Shown: positions 1 to 8,288 of the stretch, in pieces | Position numbering within the stretch: the stretch's first letter is position 1 | Layout of the letters: each line of letters opens with the position of its first letter | Assembly (NCBI RefSeq): GCF_001424485.1 | Contig: NZ_LMQC01000001.1 | Coordinates: forward strand, 749,755 to 813,754 | Direction of reading: 5' to 3' | DNA from: Modestobacter sp. Leaf380 | GTDB taxonomy: Bacteria > Actinomycetota > Actinomycetes > Mycobacteriales > Geodermatophilaceae | DNA: 64,000 bases | Made by a program: the position numbers and the translations under genes | The notes under the pieces: generated by a model | The model's input: only the letters and a program-made list of their open reading frames with translations | Told to the model about the DNA's origin: nothing | The model's database searches: none

Positions 1-333
1 CAGGTGCTTGCCCAGCAGCAGGCCGACGTCGCGCGAGTCGTCGGCGGAGACCGGGGAGGTCTCCACCAGCACCCGGGTGGCGGCGAAGCGGAGGACGGCA
101 ACGGTGAGGGTGTCGTCGTGCAGCTCGCTGCCCGACACCTCACCGGAGGTCGAGCAGCCGGCGATCGAGGCGGTGGGGTACGCCGCCCGGAGGTCGGCCA
201 GGCCCGGGTGCCCCGGCTCGTCGCGCAGACCGCTGGGGCCGAAGACGAGCACCAGGGTGGCGGGTCCGTCCCACGCGGGGAGGGCGTCCGACCAACCGGT
301 CGGGTAGGCCCATCGGCCCGAGAACACGTCCAT
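1..333 (-). CDS. FIST N-domain sensory protein, 3' part cut by window edge
   Basis: The first 111 codons of a gene that runs off the left edge. Translation from the ATG at 331-333 begins MDVFSGRWAYPTGW and contains the stretch ASIAGCSTSGEVSG, which matches the GCSTSGE signature of the FIST N-terminal domain. FIST proteins are small-ligand sensory proteins, often linked to signal-transduction genes. The catalytic or output part, usually a FIST C domain of similar size, would lie outside the window. It is on the same strand as, and about 100 bp downstream of, the MerR/membrane-protein pair. A short dyad (GTCCTC...GAGGAC, 410-430) lies between, so it may or may not be in that operon. The family call is confident; the ligand is unknown. 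Confidence 0.8.
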   Translation of the reverse strand, partial: MDVFSGRWAYPTGWSDALPAWDGPATLVLVFGPSGLRDEPGHPGLADLRAAYPTASIAGCSTSGEVSGSELHDDTLTVAVLRFAATRVLVETSPVSADDSRDVGLLLGKHL

Positions 334-436
334 CGTCACCCTCCGCGGGACGCGGTGCCCCTGCCTCCTCCATCGGCTCCGACGGGCCCGGATACACCGT
401 GCGGGCGGCGTCCTCACCCCAACAGAGGACGGGTCC

Positions 437-1309
437 TCACCGCCCGGAAGCGTCGTCGTCGGGGCTCCCGGATGGCACCGGTCGCTCCCTGACCGCTGCG
501 GCGACGGACTGCACCTGCGCGAGCGCAGAGCGGGGATCGTCGACGGACAGCTCGATCCGCGTGACGGGAACCGGAGGGCGTCGGCGCGTCACCCGCGTCG
601 CGACCGGGGTGGTCAGCTCGATGGTCAGCGACGTGCCGTCCAGGGAGGGCAGGTACAGCGTGCCGTCCTCGACCGCAGGCAGCAGCCCCACCCGTCGGAT
701 GTCCCTCCGGGGGCGCACGGCAGCGAGGTGGCGCAAGGGGACGTCGAGGACGTCCTGGACGCCGTTGCGCAGGCGCAGGACGCCGTCGGTGACATGGTGC
801 GGGTAGGCCACCCGGGCGGCGACCAGACCCACGACGGCCACGCAGGCATACACCGTGACGGCGGTCAGGACGACGCGCACCCAGCCGGCCGGCAGCAGCA
901 CGTGCACCACGGCCGTCTCCACGACGGTGACGCCGAGGAACGCCAGGGCGGGTACGGTCACACCCCGGCCGTAGGGCAGCGCCGTCGCACCGGCCGGCAG
1001 GTCCGTCCGGCGTCGGGCCACCAGCCATAAGGCGCGTAGTGCCCGCCACTCGGCGGTCGCCACCCGTACCGCCGTCTGCCCGAGGACGGCCTCGACGGCC
1101 TCCCGGGCGCTCGACCCACCCCGTCGGAGGGCGCGGTACGCCCGCGTGCCCGCCCAGCCGCCGACTGCGGCGAGCGGGAACTCGACGGCCAACGCCAGCT
1201 GCCCCGCCGTCCGGATCGACAGCACCCCGGCGCCCAGCAGGGCGGCGTCGACGAGCAGCACCGCGACAGAGGCGGCCACGGCGGCCCGGTGCCAGGGCCA
1301 CGTCCTCAC
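437..1309 (-). CDS. Hypothetical membrane protein, MerR-linked
   Basis: A 290-residue protein not recognised as a named family. Four hydrophobic stretches are visible (about residues 8-28, 36-52, 115-137 and 142-165). A cytoplasmic-looking C-terminal part of about 120 residues follows, containing the phrases VLDVPLRHLAAVRP and DGTLYLPSLDGTSL, which read like a small beta-rich domain. The start codon overlaps the stop of the MerR gene by four bases (ATGA), so the two are translationally coupled and probably form one autoregulated unit. By analogy with other MerR-linked membrane proteins it may act in efflux or envelope stress. Nothing in the sequence shows a substrate, so this is a guess. Confidence 0.7.
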   Translation of the reverse strand: MRTWPWHRAAVAASVAVLLVDAALLGAGVLSIRTAGQLALAVEFPLAAVGGWAGTRAYRALRRGGSSAREAVEAVLGQTAVRVATAEWRALRALWLVARRRTDLPAGATALPYGRGVTVPALAFLGVTVVETAVVHVLLPAGWVRVVLTAVTVYACVAVVGLVAARVAYPHHVTDGVLRLRNGVQDVLDVPLRHLAAVRPRRDIRRVGLLPAVEDGTLYLPSLDGTSLTIELTTPVATRVTRRRPPVPVTRIELSVDDPRSALAQVQSVAAAVRERPVPSGSPDDDASGR

Positions 1310-2040
1310 GAGGTCGACTCCCGGACCAGGTCCATGCAGCGTCGTTGACCCGGGGTCAACGACGCCAGGAACTCCGCCATGAGCGGGGCGCCGGGCGACG
1401 GCACGAGCCCGCCGCCGCCGTCCACCGCCTCGAACATCGCGACCATGCGCTGGGCGACCGCGCGGACGGCGGGGTCGTCCGCCGTCGTCAGTGCCTCGAA
1501 CTGCTCTGCGATCTCAGCGAGCTCACCGGCTCGTCCCGGGTCGGCGAGCACGTCCTCGACGGCCACGGTGATCGCGGCCGCCTGGTCGTGCGGCACGGAC
1601 GCCGCGATCGACTCCCAGGCGTCCCGCTCGCGCTCCAGCCGCCCGGGATCGGCGACGCCGACCAGGCCCGCCACGAGCGCCGGGGGCATGGCCGGGAGGT
1701 GGGCCAGCCGCAGGTCGTCGTGGTCGAGCATCTCGAGCAGGACCCGTCGCTGGCCGGTCAGCTGGTCGATCTGGCCCTCGATGTCCTGCACGACGTGTTG
1801 GAGAACCGCGCGGAGCTCCGTCCCCGTGTCGTCGTGGAGCACGTCCCGGACCTCGGGGAGCGACAGTCCGCGCTCGGCCAACCGCACGGCCCTGACCACT
1901 GCGAGGACGTCGGCCAGGTCGTACTCGCGGTACCCGCTGGCCCGACGGGCGGGTTCGGGCACCACCCCCAGCTGGTGGTAGTGCCGGATGGTGCGCGTGG
2001 ACACCCCGGCCGTGCGGGCGACCTCCCCGATCAGCATCAC
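1306..2040 (-). CDS. MerR-family transcriptional regulator
   Basis: A 244-residue regulator. Residues about 3-72 are a MerR winged helix-turn-helix (IGEVARTAGVSTRTIRHYHQ, then the wing motif ASGYREYD). A dimerisation helix follows around residues 85-125. The remaining ~120 residues lack the cysteine pairs of metal-sensing MerR proteins, so the effector is probably organic or a drug, not a metal. The GTG start at 2038-2040 lies six bases after a possible -10 box, so the transcript may be leaderless. A MerR-type dyad lies just upstream at 2053-2075, which suggests autoregulation. The gene is coupled to the downstream membrane protein and divergent from the sigma-factor gene. Confidence 0.88.
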   Translation of the reverse strand: MMLIGEVARTAGVSTRTIRHYHQLGVVPEPARRASGYREYDLADVLAVVRAVRLAERGLSLPEVRDVLHDDTGTELRAVLQHVVQDIEGQIDQLTGQRRVLLEMLDHDDLRLAHLPAMPPALVAGLVGVADPGRLERERDAWESIAASVPHDQAAAITVAVEDVLADPGRAGELAEIAEQFEALTTADDPAVRAVAQRMVAMFEAVDGGGGLVPSPGAPLMAEFLASLTPGQRRCMDLVRESTS

Positions 2041-2081
2041 GGGGGGATCTTCGACCTCGACGCTACGTCAAGGTCAAGCCG
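2041..2081 (-). promoter_or_regulatory. MerR-type promoter/operator with overlong spacer
   Basis: Between the divergent MerR and sigma-factor genes lies the dyad GACCTCGAC-GCTAC-GTCAAGGTC (2053-2075), with one mismatch between the arms. Read on the minus strand it sits between a TTGACC box and a weak GAAGAT box with a 19-base spacer. That geometry is known for promoters activated by MerR proteins through DNA untwisting. The GAAGAT box ends six bases before the GTG of the MerR gene, which would put +1 at or next to the start codon. The dyad is seen directly; its use by this regulator is inferred. Confidence 0.55.
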
Positions 2082-2144
2082 CGCGACCTGACGTCCCCAT
2101 CATGGGCGCGTGAACCCGTTCCCCCGCTCCGGACATGAAGGGGT

Positions 2145-2837
2145 GTGACCACGACACCACCGCGAGCGCGGGGCGCGTCCCCGGTGCAGGTGCTGATGAG
2201 CGACGCCTCGCCCCCCGACCTCCCCGTACGCCCACCGCCGTCCGGACCGACGGACGGCGAGGTGCTCCGCGCGTCGCTCACCGACCCCGGCCGGTTCGCC
2301 GTGCTGTTCGACCGGCACGCGGCCACGGTGCACCGCTACCTCGCCCGCCGGGTCGGGGACCTGGCCGACGACCTGCTGAGCGAGACGTTCCTGGTGGCCT
2401 TCCGCCGCCGGGCGGACTACCAGCAGGTGCACGCCGAGGTGCGGCCCTGGCTGCTGGGCATCGCCACCCACCTGCTCCGGAGTCACCGTCGCAGCGAGGA
2501 ACGCCGGCTGCGAGCGCTGGCCCGCATCCGGCCCGACGACGACGCCACGCCTGCCGTCGACCTCGATGCGCTGTCCGACCGGATCGCCGCGGCCGCCCTG
2601 CGCGGGCCGATCGCCGCTGCGCTGGCCGCCCTGAAGCCCGCCGACCGCGACGCGCTGGTCCTGCTGGCCTGGGAGCAGCTGACCTACGAGGAGATCGCCG
2701 CGGTCCTGGACGTGCCGATCGGCACGGTCCGCTCCCGCCTGCACCGGGCCCGACGCCAGACCCGCAGCGCGCTGTCTCCCCTCCTGCACCAGTCCCTCGC
2801 CACCGGCGACCCCACGAGCACCGAGGACCCGTCGTGA
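2145..2837 (+). CDS. ECF-type RNA polymerase sigma factor
   Basis: A 230-residue group IV sigma factor that would redirect RNA polymerase to a small regulon. Sigma region 2 is around residues 50-110 (LFDRHAATVHRYLARRVGD, then LLSETFLVAFRRRADY). Region 4 is around residues 155-215, with the recognition helix text TYEEIAAVLDVPIGTVRSRL. The linker carries no extra domain. A GTG at 2145 is used here; an ATG at 2196 (start MSDASPPDL) has a better-spaced AGG upstream and is a reasonable alternative. The stop overlaps the start of the next gene by four bases (GTGA), the usual arrangement of an ECF sigma factor and its membrane partner. Confidence 0.9.
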   Translation: MTTTPPRARGASPVQVLMSDASPPDLPVRPPPSGPTDGEVLRASLTDPGRFAVLFDRHAATVHRYLARRVGDLADDLLSETFLVAFRRRADYQQVHAEVRPWLLGIATHLLRSHRRSEERRLRALARIRPDDDATPAVDLDALSDRIAAAALRGPIAAALAALKPADRDALVLLAWEQLTYEEIAAVLDVPIGTVRSRLHRARRQTRSALSPLLHQSLATGDPTSTEDPS

Positions 2838-3838
2838 ACGAACTCACCGCCCTGCGCGTCGCCGCCCCGGAGGCCACGCCGCTCAGCCCGGCCGTGCGCC
2901 TGGCCGCACGGGCCGCCCTCCTCGAGGAGATCGGTGACCCGCGCGCCCGGTCGCGCCGGAGCCCGGTGCGCCGCCGGACGTGGATCCGCGCCGGGGTCGG
3001 GGTGGTCGCCGTGGTGGCCGCGTGGACCACGGCCGTGGTGGTGGCCGCCCCCGGCCCGGCCGGCACGCCCCCCGGCGGCATCGAACTGGTCGCCTTCGCC
3101 CCGCCGGCGTTCCCGTTCACCCTGGACCCGACACCGGCCGATCTGCAGGTCACCTACAGCGCCGATCCCGGCGGGCTGCTGCACGCCGTCTGGGCCGGCG
3201 ACACCGACGACCGCCTGGTGGTGGACATCTCGCCCGACGAGCCCGACCTGGCCGATCCCGCCGACGAGCAGGACGTCTCCGTGCAGGGCCGCGACGGATA
3301 CCTCGCCACGGAGACGCAGCAGTCCCCCACCGGGGACCGCCTCCAGGAGGTGCTGGTGCTCGAGTGGGCCGACGACCTGTGGGTCACGCTTCGCGGCGAG
3401 GGCCGGTTCAGCGACCGCGACGATCTCCGTGACGCCGCGCGGACCCTGACCGCGCAGCCGGTGGACGTCGGCCTGTCCGTGCGGCTGGCTCCTGCCGGGT
3501 GGTCGGTCTACGCATACAAGGACGACACGACCCTCACCCTGACCGACGACGCGCAGGCGCAGACCCTGACTGTGTCGCTGCCTCCCGGGCCGGTTCCGGC
3601 CGACGAGCTGCTCGCCCAGCTCGAGGGTCCGGTGGGGCCGGTCATCGACGGGTCGGTGAACGGCCTGCCCGCACAGCTGGTGGCCGTCGACACCGGGTAC
3701 ACCGGCCCCGGCGGGTCGGCCGGGTGGTACTTGCAGGCCCAGTTCCCCGACGGCCGGACCTTCGTCGTCCAGACGCCCGGGGCCCTCACCCGGCAGCAGG
3801 TGCTCGAGCTGGCCGGCCAGGTGACCTACACCCCGTGA
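2834..3838 (+). CDS. Membrane-anchored partner of the ECF sigma factor (probable anti-sigma)
   Basis: A 334-residue protein coupled to the sigma factor by a GTGA overlap. The N-terminal ~45 residues are cytoplasmic (LTALRVAAPEATPLSPAVRL, typical of the CU044_5270-type proteins that follow ECF sigma factors). One membrane helix spans about residues 52-73. The rest is an extracytoplasmic beta-rich region ending in GQVTYTP. There is no zinc-binding HxxxCxxC anti-sigma motif, so if it is an anti-sigma factor it belongs to a non-ZAS type. The role is inferred from gene order and topology, not from a diagnostic domain. Confidence 0.75.
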   Translation: MNELTALRVAAPEATPLSPAVRLAARAALLEEIGDPRARSRRSPVRRRTWIRAGVGVVAVVAAWTTAVVVAAPGPAGTPPGGIELVAFAPPAFPFTLDPTPADLQVTYSADPGGLLHAVWAGDTDDRLVVDISPDEPDLADPADEQDVSVQGRDGYLATETQQSPTGDRLQEVLVLEWADDLWVTLRGEGRFSDRDDLRDAARTLTAQPVDVGLSVRLAPAGWSVYAYKDDTTLTLTDDAQAQTLTVSLPPGPVPADELLAQLEGPVGPVIDGSVNGLPAQLVAVDTGYTGPGGSAGWYLQAQFPDGRTFVVQTPGALTRQQVLELAGQVTYTP

Positions 3839-3987
3839 CGCGGGAGACCTCGGAGCAGGCCATCCCGACGAGCCGCCCGACTCCCAGACCGATGGATGCG
3901 TTCTCGGTATGGACACGAGCTCTGCGGACCATGTCGCCCGTGAGCTCCTCGTCGTTGAAGGAGACGATGAGCTGGACGAGCAGCTGA

Positions 3988-4215
3988 GTGCGCGGGTAGA
4001 CGTGGGGCACCTGTGCCGGGATCGGGATGCTCTGGTTGCGCGAGGACGCCGGGCAGGACGGATGGGGTCGGCACCTCCTGGCTGCCGCGGAGGCCGTGGC
4101 GGTGGATCGCGGTTGCGAGCAGATCATCGTCAGCTCGTTCACCTCCCAGGCCCCGGGCTTCCACCAGCGCTGTGGCTACGTCGAGACCGGGCGGATCGAG
4201 GGCCCTTCCAGCTGA
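3988..4215 (+). pseudogene. Remnant of a GNAT N-acetyltransferase
   Basis: The frame reads VRG, a TAG stop (3997-3999), then TWGTCAGIGMLWLREDAGQD and on to HLLAAAEAVAVDRGCEQIIV, QAPGFHQRCGYVETGRIEG and a stop. This is the C-terminal half of a GNAT acetyltransferase: the conserved TWGG-CAGI-LWV strand, an acetyl-CoA loop (Q/R-x-x-G-x-G/A equivalent QDGWGRH) and the FYQRxGY motif are all recognisable. The N-terminal half is missing or scrambled, and two in-frame stops (3985-3987 and 3997-3999) precede the conserved part. A short ORF could start at the ATG at 4027, but it would lack the first half of the fold. I call it a decayed gene. Confidence 0.65.
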
Positions 4216-4222
4216 CCACCGC

Positions 4223-4615
4223 CTATCGAGACGCAGGCGCGCCCTGGGCTCGTGTCGCGACAAGAGCTGCGCGCAGGAACGACAGGACGGTCTCGTCGTC
4301 CAACCCGGCCCTCCGGGCTCTGCTCGCGAGTTCGTTGGCTGCCTGGCGGACGTCCTGAACCACCTCGGGCGGTGTCGGTGAGAGTGCCACCACCGTGCCG
4401 AGTCGGCGCCGACTCACGACCAGGCCCGATCCTTCGAGTTCTCGGTAGGCCCGCGCCACGGTGCCGACAGCGACGCCGAGGTCACCGGCAAGAGCTCTCA
4501 TGCTGGGAAGGCGGGCACCCTCCTCGAGCTGCCCGCCGGTGATGGCCGCGGTGACCTGAACGCGGATCTGCTCGTAGGGCGGTACGGGGCTGGCGAGGTC
4601 GACCACGACGTCCAT
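4223..4615 (-). CDS. GntR-family (YtrA-like) transcriptional regulator
   Basis: A 130-residue regulator: the N-terminal GntR winged helix (PPYEQIRVQVTAAITGGQL, LPSMRALAGDLGVAVGTVAR, AYRELEGSGLVVSRRRLGT) and only a ~50-residue helical tail. That short tail is characteristic of the YtrA subfamily, whose members repress linked transporters or membrane proteins. The ATG at 4613-4615 has a GGTGAGG box; a GTG at 4624 overlapping the previous stop is an alternative. The upstream gene ends six bases away, so both are in one operon, and the dyad at 5576-5595 in front of that operon is the likely operator. Confidence 0.85.
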   Translation of the reverse strand: MDVVVDLASPVPPYEQIRVQVTAAITGGQLEEGARLPSMRALAGDLGVAVGTVARAYRELEGSGLVVSRRRLGTVVALSPTPPEVVQDVRQAANELASRARRAGLDDETVLSFLRAALVATRAQGAPASR

Positions 4616-4620
4616 GACCC

Positions 4621-5556
4621 TCACCGATCCGCGCGGACGGGTTCGACCATGCGGCCCGTGGTGCGGACGACGACGATTCCCACGCCCGCCGCGCCACCGA
4701 GCAGTCCCAGGAAGGCCAGTGCACCACCCACCCACGGCAAAAGTGTGGCAGCCGTCCCGACCGGCAGGTCTGCGAGACGGGCGTTCTCGGCCGCCGCCAG
4801 CGCCGCGTTGCGGACCGCCAGCCCGCTGACGGCAACGAGACCGGCCACCAGGACCAGTCCGGCAGAGGTCGCGCCTCGCAGCACGCGGTGCGCCGACGCG
4901 CGCCGGAAAGCGTCGTCCTGTTCGGCATCGTCGGTGACAACCGCGGGGCGGTTGGCGACGACCCACAGGGCGGCCGCCGTCACCGCGAGCAGGCAACCCA
5001 GACCCACCAGGGCAGGCAGCCCGTATCCCGGGCCCACGTAGGGAGAGGCCGAGCCCTGGACCGATCCGGCTCCGGCGTAGACGGTGATGCTGCGGGAGTA
5101 GCGATCGCCGGTCACCGCACCCACCGCGATCACCACGATGCCGGTCACGGCCGTGCCTGCTCCCGTCCGCAGCAGCCAGACCGGGGCGGTCTGCAGCACG
5201 CCTCGGTGCCTGAGCTGCGCGCGCCGAACCAGGCCGGCGGGCCGAGGCCAGGTCAGCTCCCCGACCAGGAGGACGCCGGTGTGCGCAACACCGAACGCCA
5301 ACGGCAGCATCATCGCCGCCACTCCGGGTCGCCCGACCGCAGAGTCCATCGGCGCGGGCAGCAGCACCGCTACGGCTGCGGCCAAGGCGGCGAGTAGACC
5401 GATCACTACCGCCGCGCCCGAGATCAGGTGCGCATGCCGCCGTGCGCGCTGCTCAGCACTTGCCTCGGCGTGGACGAACTGGCGCATGAGCAGCGCTGCG
5501 CCGCCGGCGGCCACACCGACCACGAGCAGGAGAACGAACAGTGGAGAGACGTCCAC
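4621..5556 (-). CDS. Membrane protein cotranscribed with GntR regulator
   Basis: A 311-residue polytopic protein with about six hydrophobic segments. They include the N-terminal PLFVLLLVVGVAAGGAALLM and the C-terminal LLPWVGGALAFLGLLGGAAG. A soluble loop between helices carries YSRSITVYAGAG and SPYVGPGYGLP. I do not recognise the family and see no ATPase or transporter signature. The GTG at 5554-5556 was chosen because GGAGG lies seven bases upstream; longer readings start at a TTG without support. It is the first gene of the operon with the GntR regulator, so its level is probably set by that repressor. Confidence 0.7.
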   Translation of the reverse strand: MDVSPLFVLLLVVGVAAGGAALLMRQFVHAEASAEQRARRHAHLISGAAVVIGLLAALAAAVAVLLPAPMDSAVGRPGVAAMMLPLAFGVAHTGVLLVGELTWPRPAGLVRRAQLRHRGVLQTAPVWLLRTGAGTAVTGIVVIAVGAVTGDRYSRSITVYAGAGSVQGSASPYVGPGYGLPALVGLGCLLAVTAAALWVVANRPAVVTDDAEQDDAFRRASAHRVLRGATSAGLVLVAGLVAVSGLAVRNAALAAAENARLADLPVGTAATLLPWVGGALAFLGLLGGAAGVGIVVVRTTGRMVEPVRADR

Positions 5557-6529
5557 GAGAGGCCTCCAGGCGGTCTGTATCAAGTAGGCAATACATTGAC
5601 ACAGGAGTCGTTGGCGGGGCCGACACCCGAGCCGCGCGTGTCGGGGACTGCGACTGGCCCGACGTCCGTCTCACCCGACGACCGTTCACCCCCCACGGTC
5701 GAGCTTCCACGATCCCGGTGGGGCGAGGAACGGCAACCAGTGCCCTCTCGGTGTTGATGGTCGGGTTCGTGGTCTCGAACCCGGTATGCCGGGCGTGCGA
5801 GAACGCTGCGACAGCACCGACGACGGCGCTCACCGGGATGGTGACCCAGCTCTTCCGGACGCTCTCGCGGGCGGCCGCGCGCCGCGGACGGCCAGAGCGA
5901 GTGCTCCGATTCGGCACCATGGCGAAGACCGCGGGCACGGCAGCAGCCCAGCTCGCGGCGGCTGTGACGACTTCACCGGCGCAGACGTGTACGGCGTCGA
6001 TGCCCAGGACGCCGAAGCCGACTCGTGGATCGGACGCAATCTCTGCTTCGCCCTGTCCCCGGCGGAAGCCAGGGCGCACATGAGGGGTGCTGGGTTCCAC
6101 GAGCAGCGGACCCGGGCCACCTGGACCCCGAGGCAAGCGCCTCCCGAGGGGGTCCCCGCGCACCTCGCTGCCGAAGACACCCGTTGATATCGGTCACGGC
6201 TGAACGATTCAGGTTAGCCCGAACACGAGGCCCTGCCTGCCGAGTACGACCACTCGACGTCCGGATCGAACCAGGGCTGAGGGCCTTGTCGGCACCGTCA
6301 CGAACACGACGGTGACGGGGACTGAGCGCAAAGGCCTCGCCCGCGGCGGGCGGGCATCCCACCGGCACCGGCTACCGCACCGGATCCCGGTCCACTCGGC
6401 GGTCATGCCTCGCACCGGTCTTCGGTGGATCAGCCGGACCGAAGCGTGCGAGAACCAGGCGACCAGACCGGCCGACAGCGCCGGTGAGAGGTCATACTTC
6501 CCGCCCCCGACTGTGGATGGAGCCGTTCC
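5557..6529. other. ~970-bp stretch without a credible gene
   Basis: Several short frames are open on both strands, but none combines a ribosome-binding site, strong third-position GC and recognisable protein text. The best remnant is on the plus strand near 5965-6187. It reads GADVYGVDAQDAEADSWIG and LCFALSPAEARAHMRGAGF before a stop, and could be the 3' end of a lost gene. A perfect 8-bp hairpin lies at 5762-5783 (CGGGTTCG-N6-CGAACCCG) and another at 6292-6313. Base composition looks slightly less GC-rich than the neighbours. I read this as decayed or non-coding DNA. Confidence 0.5.
5576..5595 (-). promoter_or_regulatory. Candidate GntR/YtrA operator
   Basis: Perfect inverted repeat TGTAT-N10-ATACA located 20-39 bases upstream of the GTG of the membrane-protein/GntR operon, in an unusually AT-rich patch. 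The TGATAC text overlapping it could serve as the -10 box on the minus strand. Operator function is inferred from position, symmetry and the encoded YtrA-type repressor. Confidence 0.5.
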
Positions 6530-6790
6530 GTGGCCAGTGGTGAAGAGTCCGAGTTCGAACGGAGAGCCAAGGCGTCGATGCGTCGCGAAGAGGACCGAGC
6601 GCTGTCCAGGACGGCCTCCTCGAGTACCGCCAGCTGGCTGTCGAAGCTCCTCTTGTCGTCATCGGCCGCAGGCGTCCTGGGCTACTTCCTCGACGGGTTC
6701 GCCACCGCAGCACTGCTCTTCGTGGTCTGGCTGGTCAGCGGGATGGCCATGAGGGTCGTCGCACGCCGGCGACTCGCGGCAGGTTCCTGA
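6530..6790 (+). CDS. Small two-helix membrane protein
   Basis: An 86-residue hypothetical protein starting at a GTG with GGAG eight bases upstream. The first ~30 residues are polar and charged (SEFERRAKASMRREEDRALS). Two hydrophobic segments follow (about residues 42-56 and 58-74) and it ends in a basic tail (RVVARRRLAAGS). No family is recognised. Support is the start site, the sensible topology and the position at the end of a non-coding stretch; it has no clear operon partner. Confidence 0.5.
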   Translation: MASGEESEFERRAKASMRREEDRALSRTASSSTASWLSKLLLSSSAAGVLGYFLDGFATAALLFVVWLVSGMAMRVVARRRLAAGS

Positions 6791-6796
6791 CGGAGT

Positions 6797-6839
6797 GCGA
6801 CCTCCCACGATGCCCCCGCGCTCGGGGTGGTGAGGTCGC
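6797..6839. terminator. Hairpin between convergent genes
   Basis: Arms GCGACCTC (6797-6804) and GAGGTCGC (6832-6839) with a further imperfect inner stem around CCCCGCGCTCGGGG. It lies between the small membrane protein and the 3' end of the glycosyltransferase operon, so it could end transcription from both sides. Confidence 0.45.
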
Positions 6840-6977
6840 CCGAGCAGTCCGCCGACGGTTGTCCACCGGGCGGCGGCGAGCGGTGCGATCCGCTGACCAG
6901 CGGGGCCGCCGAGCGTCCGGTGGACCGATCGGATCGACCTCCCACCGGGGGCCGTCGAGCGACAGCCCACGCGACGA

Positions 6978-8288
6978 CTAGAGCCGGGGCAGGTGGTGTC
7001 CGAGGTCGGGGTGCGGACCCAGCTGCTCGGCCGGGATGTCGGCCTCGGCATCGTCGAACAGCGTCGCCAGGGGCACGTCCCACCGGCTGCTGCGCCGAAG
7101 CGCCCGGGTCGCGGCCACCGTCACCCCGACGTCGCCGACGTGGCCGGTCAGCCGCCCGGCGCCCCCGGGACGAACCTTGTCCAGCAACGCGGCGAGCCCG
7201 CCGGGTGCCCAGCGCAGCGGGCCGTCGAGGGTCACCTGACTGCGGGCCCGGGCCAGCACCGGCGGCGGCGGCTCCCCCGTGTGCACCCGCGGGTCGCCGT
7301 CCAGCAGGTCGGGGTCCACGCCCCACACCTGCAGGTCCGCCCCCGCCGCGAGCAACGACCGGACACCGAGCACCGTGGCGTCGTCGTCGGCACCGGGCGC
7401 CATCCGGACGACGACGGCCGGGTGGCGCCACCAGCCGCCCACCCCGCGGGCCGCGGGGTCGGGCAGCAGGCGGGCCAGCGAGCGGGTCTCGGCGTTCTTC
7501 TCCCGGCGGGCGGCCACCGGGTCGTCCCCGCGCAGGCCCCAGTCCGGGCCGTCGTGCCAGGCCACCGCCCGCTCGCGGTGGGCCAGCACCGCACCGGCGG
7601 AGAAGAGCCGGTGGGCCAGCTCCCAGTCCTCGCCGCCGTAGCCGGCGAAGGTCTCGTCGAAGCCGCCGACCTCCTCGAACAGCGCCCGGGTGGTGCCCAT
7701 GACGGCGCTGATGACGAAGCGGTAGGACCGGTCGTCGGCGTCGAGCAGGTCGCCGGCCTCCCGCAGCCACGCCGGCTCGGTGAGCTCCTCGGGCGCGGCG
7801 CCGCCGGCGAACCAGTCGCGCAGCCGGTCGGGGGTCCAGCCGGCGAGGTCGGCGTGCCGGCGTCGGCCGGTGACCAGCGCGTCGGGCACCAGCGCGGGCA
7901 ACGCGGACAGCTCCTCGACGTAGGTCGGGGTGGGGACGGTGTCGCCGTCCAGGAACAGCAGCACCTCCCCCTCGGCGGCCCGGGCACCCAGGTTGCGGGC
8001 CGCGGCGGCGCGGAACCCCCGGTCGGGCTGCCGGACGACGGTCACCCCGGCCGGCACCCGCGGCGGCTCTGGCGACCCGTCGTCGGCGACGACGACCTGC
8101 AGCCGGGACGCCGGGTGGGTCTGCAGCGCGAGCCCGGCCAGCACCAGGTCCAGCTCGTCCTGCGCCCGGTAGTACGGCACCACCACGCTCACCTCGGGCG
8201 GCTGCCCGGGGCGGGCGTCGGCCAGCGGCGACCAGTCGTTGCCGGCCACCACGTGCCGGCCGTCGGGCAGCGTCAGCACGAGCGCCAC
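6978..8288 (-). CDS. Family 2 glycosyltransferase (GT-A) with C-terminal extension
   Basis: A 436-residue enzyme. The GT-A nucleotide-sugar fold occupies about residues 30-270: VSVVVPYYRAQDELDLVLAG, VVVADDGSPEP, AAARNLGARAA, the metal-binding LLFLDGDTVP (a DxD-type motif), and the acceptor-site segment FAGYGGEDWELAHRL typical of the galactosyltransferase C-terminal (7C) type. The last ~150 residues form a separate module of unknown function. It is the last of six overlapping minus-strand glycosyltransferase genes. A GTG at 8286-8288 is used; a second GTG at 8279 overlaps the previous stop. Sugar donor and acceptor cannot be told from the sequence. Confidence 0.85.
   Translation of the reverse strand: MALVLTLPDGRHVVAGNDWSPLADARPGQPPEVSVVVPYYRAQDELDLVLAGLALQTHPASRLQVVVADDGSPEPPRVPAGVTVVRQPDRGFRAAAARNLGARAAEGEVLLFLDGDTVPTPTYVEELSALPALVPDALVTGRRRHADLAGWTPDRLRDWFAGGAAPEELTEPAWLREAGDLLDADDRSYRFVISAVMGTTRALFEEVGGFDETFAGYGGEDWELAHRLFSAGAVLAHRERAVAWHDGPDWGLRGDDPVAARREKNAETRSLARLLPDPAARGVGGWWRHPAVVVRMAPGADDDATVLGVRSLLAAGADLQVWGVDPDLLDGDPRVHTGEPPPPVLARARSQVTLDGPLRWAPGGLAALLDKVRPGGAGRLTGHVGDVGVTVAATRALRRSSRWDVPLATLFDDAEADIPAEQLGPHPDLGHHLPRL

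Noticed and set aside
5762-5783. GGTTCG...CGAACC hairpin resembling a tRNA T-arm
   Set aside because: No acceptor, D or anticodon stems can be built around it.
5453-6163. 236-codon minus-strand frame upstream of the GntR operon
   Set aside because: Overlaps the start and operator of the operon, has no ribosome-binding site and no consistent third-position GC.
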